Of a DNA stretch of 20,255 nucleotides, positions 14,296 to 20,255 are shown in pieces (positions within the stretch are counted from its first letter, which is position 1; every line of letters begins with the position of its first letter). The position numbers and the translations under genes are program-made. The DNA is from a virus: positions 1-20,255 of the IMG/VR virus record IMGVR_UViG_3300047546_001428; one strand, 5' to 3'. The notes below the pieces were generated by a model, which was not told the origin of the DNA, did no database searches, and saw only the letters and a program-made list of their open reading frames with translations.

Positions 14296-16221
14296 ATGAA
14301 CAGCTTTAAATTAAAAGATTTCTTGCAAATCAAACCCGATAGCTCATTCTCTACATTGAGCAGCGGACAAAAAATATCAATCATTGATTCTCTTATAGGA
14401 GGTTCAACTCCTAGAGGTCTTATTATCAACTATGATTTAAGTCACTCAGGTAGAAGAATCAACAATAGAATCTATACTGTAAATGGACAGAAGTCTGGTA
14501 TAGAGTCATTGGTTACTCCTTATCCTAAACCTATTATCAGGAATCATGATCAAGAATCAGAACCAATAGGTAGATTTTTAGGTGGGAACTATATAGATAA
14601 CTCAGAGAATGCTCTTGGATATTTCACTAATGTAAATGAATACATGGAAGTTCAGCGTGCATTTGAAGAAGATTCTCCTGATCGCATTTACAAGACACTT
14701 AAAAGATACGGGTTACTAACTTCAAAGAACTGGCCAGGTGTAGGCAGCATGAGAGTTAGTGCAAAAATTAATGATAAAGATGCTATCGAAAAGTTCTTAG
14801 ACGGAAGATACATTACCTTCTCAGCAGGAAGTACTACTGACAGACACGTTTGCTCTGTGTGTGCTTCTGATTGGGCTACAGGAGATATGTGCGAGCATCG
14901 TCATGGAAGAATTTACAACGATGAACTATGTGTCTTCGTTACTGGTAAATTTGAAGTATTGGAAGGTTCAGTAGTTAACACTCCTGCCGATGACTTGTCT
15001 CAAATACTTTCAATGGAAATGAGTGATGGTCTTAAGGTCGATGACCTACGACCATTTGCAGTTGACAAGACTACAGTATTTTTCAGTGATTCAAAGTATA
15101 AAGTAGGAGAAACTAATGAAAGCCAAGAAACCAATGAAGTCAACCAAAGTGAGCATGAGCAAAAAGAAGAAGACAACAACAAAGAAGAAGATGGCAATGG
15201 GTCCAGCAAGAATGGGTTACGCGAAGATCTACTAAGCGAAGAAGAAGAGGAAGGATCAGAAGATCCTTCCGAATCTAACACCAAAGAGTACGATCACATG
15301 CTGATGATTCCAGAAATGGCCATGCAGCTACTACACTCTACTGGACAAGCAGATGTTGTTACTCAATCTGGTAATGAGCAAATGACTATTAGATTAGTTT
15401 ATGAAAACTATTCTAGTGAAGATAGTATTGATTCATTAACAGAGGACTTATTAGAAGATGAAAAGAAGTTTAAAGTTCCTGAAGGTGCTAAGGGTAATGC
15501 TCGCAAAGTATTAGAGTGGAAAGATAAGTATGGTTCAGAAGTAAAAGGTATGACACCTGTTGGCTGGGCAAGAGCCCGCCAACTTGCTTCACAATCAGAA
15601 ATAGGTCTCTCTACTGTAAAGAGAATGGCTAGCTTTAACAGACATAGAAAGAATGCAGAAGTTAGCCCAGAGTTTAAATCAGAGCCTTGGAAAGATAGAG
15701 GTTATGTAGCTTGGTTAGGCTGGGGTGGAACTACTGGTATCGACTGGGCAATTAAAATATCTGCTAGTAACGACTCTTCTTTTGAAGAAGAAAACGCAGA
15801 TGCTGAAAGATCTTCTCCTGAAGGTAAAGGAGCAAAGACTCCTGCTAAACCTTCAGAAAGAATTAAAGGATCAGAAAAGAATCCAGAAGGTTCAGCATCT
15901 AAAGGAAATACTAGTATTGCAGTTGGAACCGCAGAAGAGGCTCTAAAAGAAAAAGTAAGCCAACACAATGAAAAGCATGGAAATGAAAAAGGTAAGCGTG
16001 TTACTCTAGGTATGCTTAAGTCTGTTTGGAGAAGAGGAGCAGGAGCTTTCTCATCTACTCATAGACCCAATATGTCTAGAGCAGGGTGGGCTATGGCAAG
16101 GGTCAATGCTTTCTTAAAACTTGTTAGAAGCGGCTCACCTAGTAATCCAAAGTATACAGTTGATAATGATCTGCTACCCGCTGGTCATCCAAAGAAAAGT
16201 AAAGGAAACACAAATGTTTAA
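14296..16221 (+). CDS. Prohead protease with acidic linker and two C-terminal extra domains
   Basis: Residues 1-250 look like a phage capsid maturation serine protease: GRRINNRIYT (52-61), NHDQESEPIGRF with candidate catalytic His84, and YITFSAGS with candidate Ser176. It also carries a knuckle-like insert HVCSVC...MCEHRHG (C186, C189, C199, H201/H203) that could hold zinc. Residues about 270-335 are a very acidic, low-complexity linker. Two more modules follow: KVPEGAKGNARKVLEWKDKY through YVAWLGWGG (393-477), and a region at about 546-633 with RVTLGMLKSVWRRGAGAF, WAMARVNAFL and DLLPAGHP. Both patterns are ones I associate with modules recurring in phage head proteins, of unknown function. 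AGGTAATAAT precedes the start. It overlaps the scaffold-like gene by 8 bases. At 641 aa it is far longer than usual proteases. Confidence 0.82.
   Translation: MNSFKLKDFLQIKPDSSFSTLSSGQKISIIDSLIGGSTPRGLIINYDLSHSGRRINNRIYTVNGQKSGIESLVTPYPKPIIRNHDQESEPIGRFLGGNYIDNSENALGYFTNVNEYMEVQRAFEEDSPDRIYKTLKRYGLLTSKNWPGVGSMRVSAKINDKDAIEKFLDGRYITFSAGSTTDRHVCSVCASDWATGDMCEHRHGRIYNDELCVFVTGKFEVLEGSVVNTPADDLSQILSMEMSDGLKVDDLRPFAVDKTTVFFSDSKYKVGETNESQETNEVNQSEHEQKEEDNNKEEDGNGSSKNGLREDLLSEEEEEGSEDPSESNTKEYDHMLMIPEMAMQLLHSTGQADVVTQSGNEQMTIRLVYENYSSEDSIDSLTEDLLEDEKKFKVPEGAKGNARKVLEWKDKYGSEVKGMTPVGWARARQLASQSEIGLSTVKRMASFNRHRKNAEVSPEFKSEPWKDRGYVAWLGWGGTTGIDWAIKISASNDSSFEEENADAERSSPEGKGAKTPAKPSERIKGSEKNPEGSASKGNTSIAVGTAEEALKEKVSQHNEKHGNEKGKRVTLGMLKSVWRRGAGAFSSTHRPNMSRAGWAMARVNAFLKLVRSGSPSNPKYTVDNDLLPAGHPKKSKGNTNV
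15249..15270 (+). repeat. In-gene perfect 9-bp hairpin
   Basis: GGAAGGATC and GATCCTTCC flank the tetraloop AGAA in the acidic-linker part of the protease gene. A bulged 10-bp stem-loop follows at 15559-15583. Confidence 0.45.
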
Positions 16222-17140
16222 GAAAGGAAGCAAAGTAGCAGACACTGAAAATGAATCTGTTACTGATACTGAAGTAATTGATGAAGCTGCTGTTGAACCC
16301 ACTGAAGAAGAACAGTTAGAGCATGATGCTTCTTTTGATGAAGCATCATCTGATACTGAAAATTCTAGTGAAGAGCAGCAGTCAGACAATTCAGAAGAAA
16401 AGGAAGAAGAAGTTAACTTTGATAAAGAGTTATCAGCTGCAGAAAGAGAGAAGCTTAAAGAATCTGTGTTTTGCGGTCCAGAGAGAAGCTATCCTGTACC
16501 AGACAAAACTCATGCAGTAGCAGCTCTTTCAAGAGCTAAACAGTTTGCTTCTGATGAACTTTATACAAAGATTAAAAACTGTGTGTGTAGGAAGTCTACA
16601 CAAAACGGTTGGGACCTACCCTCCTGTTCAGAAGATTCTTGGAGTCCAGAGCTAATCAAAGAAGCTCAAGATAAAGAGTCTCTTATTATGGGATGGATTA
16701 GTGAAGATGAATACAACGCAAATCTGCAAGCAGCAACGGCTTATAACGAAGCATTAGATAAAATTGCTAAGCTTGAAGAGAAACTAAATGAAGTTCTCTC
16801 ACATGTAATTGCATCTAGTGATAAAAAAATTGAAGAAAAAAGTGAGACAAAGCTTGCAGATAAACTACAATGGTTTGATAGTATTTCAAATGTAAAAGAA
16901 AACAACACAAACCAAGTATCCAAAAAGAACGTTGTAATAGATAACCCTTCAGTTGCTAGTTCAGATGATGGAGCTTCTCCATTAGAAGGAACTAGTGTTA
17001 AAAGTTTAGGATCTTTTGAAAGAAAGATTGTAGATAAATATAAACAAATCTTGAGCTCAGATGGGGAAGTCGCTGCAGAGAAATACTTTTTAAGCAATAA
17101 GCAGTATTTGGCACGCAACTTCCATCCAAAGAATTACTAA
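16214..17140 (+). CDS. Putative scaffold / head-assembly protein
   Basis: The 308-aa protein lies between the protease and the capsid genes, where scaffolds usually are. Residues 8-75 are strongly acidic and disordered. Residues about 73-127 hold a compact module: LSAAEREKLKESVFCGPERS, YPVPDKTHAVAALSRAKQF and IKNCVCRK; I associate the FCGP-x-RS-x-PVPD-x-x-H pattern with a small module of unknown function in phage capsid and scaffold proteins. Residues 168-210 form a coiled coil (DKIAKLEEKLNEVLSHVI). The C-terminus has a basic/aromatic tail (ARNFHPKNY) of the sort that contacts capsid protein. The ATG at 16214 is chosen because AAAGGA lies upstream and it overlaps the protease stop by 8 bases; the frame stays open further upstream without a good start. 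Confidence 0.74.
   Translation: MFKKGSKVADTENESVTDTEVIDEAAVEPTEEEQLEHDASFDEASSDTENSSEEQQSDNSEEKEEEVNFDKELSAAEREKLKESVFCGPERSYPVPDKTHAVAALSRAKQFASDELYTKIKNCVCRKSTQNGWDLPSCSEDSWSPELIKEAQDKESLIMGWISEDEYNANLQAATAYNEALDKIAKLEEKLNEVLSHVIASSDKKIEEKSETKLADKLQWFDSISNVKENNTNQVSKKNVVIDNPSVASSDDGASPLEGTSVKSLGSFERKIVDKYKQILSSDGEVAAEKYFLSNKQYLARNFHPKNY
16323..16349 (+). repeat. In-gene perfect 10-bp hairpin
   Basis: ATGATGCTTC and GAAGCATCAT flank the loop TTTTGAT in the acidic N-terminal part of the scaffold-like gene. Confidence 0.55.
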
Positions 17141-17157
17141 TTTACAGGAGATAACTC

Positions 17158-18540
17158 ATGGCTATTAAAAGATACAGCAGTACTTACCGTACCCGTACTG
17201 ATGTTATGGATAACATTACTCCAAACAACGTAGTTGTTACTCCAACTACAGGTATCGCTGTTCCTGCTGGTGAATTTAAGCCAGCAGCATGGCTCCCAGT
17301 TGTTTGGCAGGGTGACGCTTCAAAAGACTACTTCGTAATCTCATCAGGTAAGGTCGTTTCTTTTGATATCACTGGTAGAGTTTGCCCCACAGGTTACAAA
17401 GCAATTGCTGCTGGTGCAGCAGCAACCACTGACACTTTTGTTGAGTACACCTCAGTAGACGTAGCTGCTAAAACTGAAAGCCTTATTACTGGTGCTGCAG
17501 TAGCAGCAGCCGATGTAGTAACTATTCTAGAAGCCGCAACCGCTCTACTCCAGAGAGGTCTAGTTGACGAGACTATTCTAGGTGCCAACTTCGGTGGAAC
17601 TCTTGCTGAGTGCCAAATCGTTCTTGACACTTTCATTTCAGATCCAGTTGGTGTTTGCGCTTATGACGTTTACCATTGGGCTGGTGATCAGTTCGATGAA
17701 GAGCGTGGTCTAAACTTCAACAACTATCAGAAGCAGCACCTCGTTCAGTTCTTTACACAAGTACAGATGCAGATGCCAGTTGGTGGAGTTGTCTCTGTTG
17801 CAGGTGTTAACCTTGCAGGCGCAACTGTTTACGTCCCCACTACACCCACACATGGTAGACGCTGGCCAACCCCAGACACTCTAGGTTCCCCCCTAGCTCT
17901 TACTTCAACTCGTCTTGCTGGTCTTCTACGTTACTCAGATTCAACTCGTCCATCACTCTACATAACTGCAGGCAGCCCTGTCGTTGGTTATGCTCTACAG
18001 ACTGATGGTACCGGTGCAACTCTTGCTCGTAACACTGAGCGTACTCCATTTGTTGATGCAAACGGTGTACTCCTCACCGAGAAGAAGTCAGTTCAGGGCC
18101 TAAGAGCAGCTGGTGACTTCTTCATTGATGCAGATGCAGGTCTAGTTCTTGTTTACTCAAGCTGGGATCTAACCGGTGCTACTCCTCTAGCAATTGGCGC
18201 TACTTCTCTAAGCTATCATTTCCATGTTGCTGCAGGTGCTTCAACCTCATGGCACAAGGTTTCAGCAGTTGGTGAGTTTGCTCCAGGCGGCTACGTTACT
18301 TACGACGAATACTCAAACTTTGTTGTTGGTACTGCAGCTAATCACATTGGTCGTGTTCTAGCAGTTCACGTACAGCCTCGCGGTCTACTCGATAGAGTAA
18401 ACACTGCTTGGTCAGGCAGCAGCTTCGATGCAAGCGCCCAGATGCCTGGTAGCGCTACTAAGGGCTTCACAGATCTTATTACGCTCAGTGAGGAAACTGT
18501 TGCTGATAAGGTTCTAATTGTTTCCGTTAACTGCGCATAA
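17158..18540 (+). CDS. Probable abundant head protein (decoration or head-associated), 460 aa
   Basis: No named family is recognised. The 460-aa protein is Ala/Val/Gly/Thr-rich with many beta stretches and no membrane segment (VVWQGDASKDYFVISSGKVV, VSVAGVNLAGATVYVPTT, DADAGLVLVYSSWDL), typical of a virion surface or decoration protein. It lies immediately upstream of the major capsid gene, with a strong AGGAGAT ribosome binding site. Codon choice changes sharply from the neighbours: GTT, GCT, CTA/CTC and CGT/CGC rise and AGA falls, as for a very highly expressed product. The same bias runs through the capsid gene. A second capsid-type protein or a head fibre is an alternative reading. Confidence 0.72.
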   Translation: MAIKRYSSTYRTRTDVMDNITPNNVVVTPTTGIAVPAGEFKPAAWLPVVWQGDASKDYFVISSGKVVSFDITGRVCPTGYKAIAAGAAATTDTFVEYTSVDVAAKTESLITGAAVAAADVVTILEAATALLQRGLVDETILGANFGGTLAECQIVLDTFISDPVGVCAYDVYHWAGDQFDEERGLNFNNYQKQHLVQFFTQVQMQMPVGGVVSVAGVNLAGATVYVPTTPTHGRRWPTPDTLGSPLALTSTRLAGLLRYSDSTRPSLYITAGSPVVGYALQTDGTGATLARNTERTPFVDANGVLLTEKKSVQGLRAAGDFFIDADAGLVLVYSSWDLTGATPLAIGATSLSYHFHVAAGASTSWHKVSAVGEFAPGGYVTYDEYSNFVVGTAANHIGRVLAVHVQPRGLLDRVNTAWSGSSFDASAQMPGSATKGFTDLITLSEETVADKVLIVSVNCA

Positions 18541-18552
18541 TAGGAGATTAAA

Positions 18553-19857
18553 ATGAAACTTAAATTAGCTAATGGTCGCGCTCTCGACCTACCATCAAGT
18601 CAGGATGCTGCTGCTCGTTATGTAGCAGATATGATCGTCAATAGAGGTCACCTTCCTGATAGCAACGAAAGAGTTGAGTGGTCAACCTTTGCTGAAACTA
18701 TTTCACCAAAGAACACCGACCTAGTTCGTAGCTCAGAGATCACCCCACTACTCCAGCAAGCAACTGAGATCATCATTCGTGAACCAGTAGAGCCAAACAT
18801 GGTAATCACTGGTCTATATGATCGCGTTCAAGCCCAAGGCATGAACACTCAGATTCTTGCAGGCGCTATGGGTGCTGTTTATGCTCAGGATATCCAAGAG
18901 CATGGCCAGTATCCAGAGGTTAACTTCCAAGTTGGCGGTGCAGTAAGCACCGCTTACATTGGTAAGTGCGGTATTGCTGCTGCTTTCACAGATGAGTCAC
19001 TCCGTTACTCAACCTGGGATATCATGGCAATGAACCTTCGCCTAATGGGTCAGGCTCTTGTACGCCACAAGGAGCAGAAAGCTGCTTCATTCCTCAAGGC
19101 TCTAGGCACCACCCTTTACGATAACGCTAACCCTGCACAGTCACTTTTCGGTGTTACTTCAGGTCGTAGCGGTACACTAAGCGGTAACGGTACCATGACC
19201 ATGGATGACCTCATGAGAGCATTTGCTCACATGTCTCAGGAAGGCTTTACTCCTAACATCCTACTTGTTCACCCACTCCAGTTCTACTCATTCGTTCAGG
19301 ATCCAATCCTTCGCGATATGATGCTAGCTCACGGTGGCGGTGCATGGTTCAACCCCTACAACGGCAACCCCGGTCCTCGCGATCCTTATTCAAACGGTCG
19401 TATGGGCGCAATGGGTCCAAGCACTGGTCGTTCAATCGTTCCTCCTGGTTCACCAGGCGGTGCTGCAACTCCAGTAACTGGTTATAGCCAGCAGGCAACT
19501 TCAGTACCTAACCTACCCCCATACATGCCATTTAACTTCCAGGTTATTGCTTCACCTCTCGTTCCCTTCGATGTTGATCAGAACCTTGGCGATGTATTCC
19601 TCCTCTCCGGTGGTAACGTAGGCTTCCACCTCGTTGATGAAGAGGCACAGACTGTTGAGTGGCGTGACGAGAACGTAGATGTAACCAAGATCAAGATCCG
19701 CGAGCGTTACGGCTTTGCCGTCAAGCACGAGGGTCAAGGTGTTGGCGTCTTCCGCAACGTCAAGGCAGATCGCAACTACTGGAACGGTCAGGTTAACGCT
19801 ACACTCGATGCTAGCGGCGCTACCATACCTCTACCTCCTGGTACCCCTGTAGTCTGA
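18553..19857 (+). CDS. Major capsid protein (HK97-like fold)
   Basis: The protein forms the icosahedral shell. Evidence is the position after protease and scaffold, high-expression codon bias, AGGAGATTAAA before the ATG and family-type segments. These are an N-terminal helical arm that could be trimmed by the protease, a central ITPLLQQATEIIIREPVEPN stretch, the beta-hairpin/spine region GKCGIAAAFTDESLRYSTWD (137-156) with the long helix IMAMNLRLMGQALVRHKEQK, and a TPNILLVHP motif (233-241) of the axial domain. About 261-325 is an unusual Gly/Pro/Asn-rich insertion (FNPYNGNPGPRDPYSNGR) without obvious helices, perhaps an exposed loop or capsid-stabilising element. The 434-aa length is within the usual range. 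Confidence 0.88.
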   Translation: MKLKLANGRALDLPSSQDAAARYVADMIVNRGHLPDSNERVEWSTFAETISPKNTDLVRSSEITPLLQQATEIIIREPVEPNMVITGLYDRVQAQGMNTQILAGAMGAVYAQDIQEHGQYPEVNFQVGGAVSTAYIGKCGIAAAFTDESLRYSTWDIMAMNLRLMGQALVRHKEQKAASFLKALGTTLYDNANPAQSLFGVTSGRSGTLSGNGTMTMDDLMRAFAHMSQEGFTPNILLVHPLQFYSFVQDPILRDMMLAHGGGAWFNPYNGNPGPRDPYSNGRMGAMGPSTGRSIVPPGSPGGAATPVTGYSQQATSVPNLPPYMPFNFQVIASPLVPFDVDQNLGDVFLLSGGNVGFHLVDEEAQTVEWRDENVDVTKIKIRERYGFAVKHEGQGVGVFRNVKADRNYWNGQVNATLDASGATIPLPPGTPVV

Positions 19858-19878
19858 TAGCTTAGCTATCCTGCAATT

Positions 19879-19912
19879 GAGGGGGATGAGTTTACGCTCA
19901 TCCCCCTCTTTT
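19879..19912 (+). terminator. Strong intrinsic terminator after the capsid gene
   Basis: GAGGGGGATGAG (19879-19890) pairs perfectly over 12 bp with CTCATCCCCCTC (19897-19908), loop TTTACG, followed by TTTTGTT. This is the only strong + strand terminator in the window and ends the highly expressed capsid transcript. Confidence 0.93.
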
Positions 19913-19937
19913 GTTAGACTCCGAAAAGGGGTACTTA

Positions 19938-20132
19938 ATGACTTGGTTTAAAAACAATGAAGTAATCGCTGTTGATTTTGCTAAAAGAAAGAAGATTAAG
20001 AATGAAGCTTTTAGTGATATTGAAAGCGAATTTGAATTGGTTGTAATTAAAAAGATAGTTTATCCAGAAGAGAATAAAGTAGAGGGGGAAGAAGATGACG
20101 GCTCCATCAATAGCAGCAATTTATCCAAATAG
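19938..20132 (+). CDS. Small acidic protein, 64 aa
   Basis: The family is not recognised. The 64-aa product begins MTWFKNNEVIAVDFAKRKK and becomes very acidic (PEENKVEGEEDDG) at its C-terminus. The ATG at 19938 is preferred because AAGGGG lies 6 bases before it; an upstream in-frame TTG would fall inside the terminator tail. The end overlaps the next gene by 38 bases. The AT-rich codon use returns to that of the early late-operon genes. Position after the capsid terminator suggests a head-tail joining or unknown accessory role, with no direct evidence. Confidence 0.66.
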   Translation: MTWFKNNEVIAVDFAKRKKIKNEAFSDIESEFELVVIKKIVYPEENKVEGEEDDGSINSSNLSK

Positions 20133-20255
20133 TGGAGCTACTGCAGTTCCAGCGGGCGCTACTATTCAAATTACTTTTGATCAAGGCGTAGATATCAAAA
20201 GTATTTCAGAGTGCATAGTAATTTACGGTCCAGATTTTGATAAAACTTCAGGACC
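20095..20255 (+). CDS. Start of an Ig-like-domain protein (truncated by window end)
   Basis: The open frame begins MTAPSIAAIYPNSGATAVPA with GAGGGGG about 8 bases upstream and runs without a stop to the window end. The pattern P-x-I-x-x-x-Y-P-x-x-G-A-T-x-V-P-x-x-A-x-I-x-I-x-F-D-Q-x-V-D, then ISECIVIYG, is typical of bacterial Ig-like domains (SbsA/Big_5 type) found in surface and phage virion proteins. It probably encodes a virion surface, fibre or tail-associated protein. The remainder cannot be seen, so the total length and role are unknown. It overlaps the preceding small gene. Confidence 0.75.
   Translation, partial: MTAPSIAAIYPNSGATAVPAGATIQITFDQGVDIKSISECIVIYGPDFDKTSG

Noticed and set aside
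16121-16213. Upstream extension of the scaffold-like gene to 16121
   Set aside because: The extra 31 residues would lie opposite in-frame protease codons and have no ribosome binding site; AAAGGA precedes the ATG at 16214.
19911-19937. TTG start for the 64-aa gene
   Set aside because: It would begin inside the terminator tail; the ATG at 19938 has AAGGGG at proper spacing.
1-20255. CRISPR array, tRNA genes, integrase or attachment site, insertion sequence
   Set aside because: No regularly spaced repeats, no tRNA-like cloverleaf with a GGTTCGA-type arm, and no recombinase or transposase motifs were seen.

Overview
The window is the packaging and head-assembly module of a tailed double-stranded DNA phage (Caudoviricetes), with an unusual structured-RNA-rich segment at its left edge. 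The evidence is a terminase large subunit with intact ATPase and nuclease motifs, a portal protein, a prohead protease, a scaffold-like protein and an HK97-fold-like major capsid protein, all on the + strand in classical order and tightly packed. Coding DNA is AT-rich, ribosome binding sites are of the AGGAGG type and stops are standard. The host cannot be named; the phage could be lytic or a prophage, since no integrase or attachment site is visible.

Left region (1-1277). No sizeable + strand gene is present. Bases 1-512 hold at least eleven short perfect hairpins and look like a large structured non-coding RNA, more probably on the - strand and running off the left edge. To its right lie two small - strand genes, each with a strong Shine-Dalgarno sequence, a structured leader and its own intrinsic terminator: a 63-aa soluble protein (582-773) and a 26-aa hydrophobic peptide (924-1004). 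They are richer in G+C than the late genes. An AT-rich divergent region (about 1096-1277) with a perfect 22-bp palindrome separates them from the + strand operon.

Late operon, first part (1278-12794). A 100-aa unknown protein is followed by a cysteine-rich protein in the terminase small subunit position. Next come a 1106-aa protein joining a DnaQ-like (DEDDh-type) exonuclease domain to a staphylococcal-nuclease domain, a glycine/alanine-rich protein, TerL, and five proteins of unknown function. One of these has a glycine-zipper-like tail and one has long hydrophobic segments. Genes abut or overlap, often as TAATG or TGATG, which implies translational coupling. The nuclease fusion together with the membrane-active-looking proteins suggests a virion-packaged, DNA-ejection-associated set; this is inference.

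Late operon, second part (12803-19857). Portal, protease with a long acidic linker and two extra C-terminal domains, scaffold-like acidic protein, a probable abundant head protein and the major capsid protein. The last two have a visibly different, C-richer codon choice that fits very high expression. A strong terminator at 19879-19912 closes the unit. A small acidic protein and the start of an Ig-like-domain protein follow.

The late operon also carries more long perfect hairpins inside coding sequence than chance would give, a second unexplained layer.
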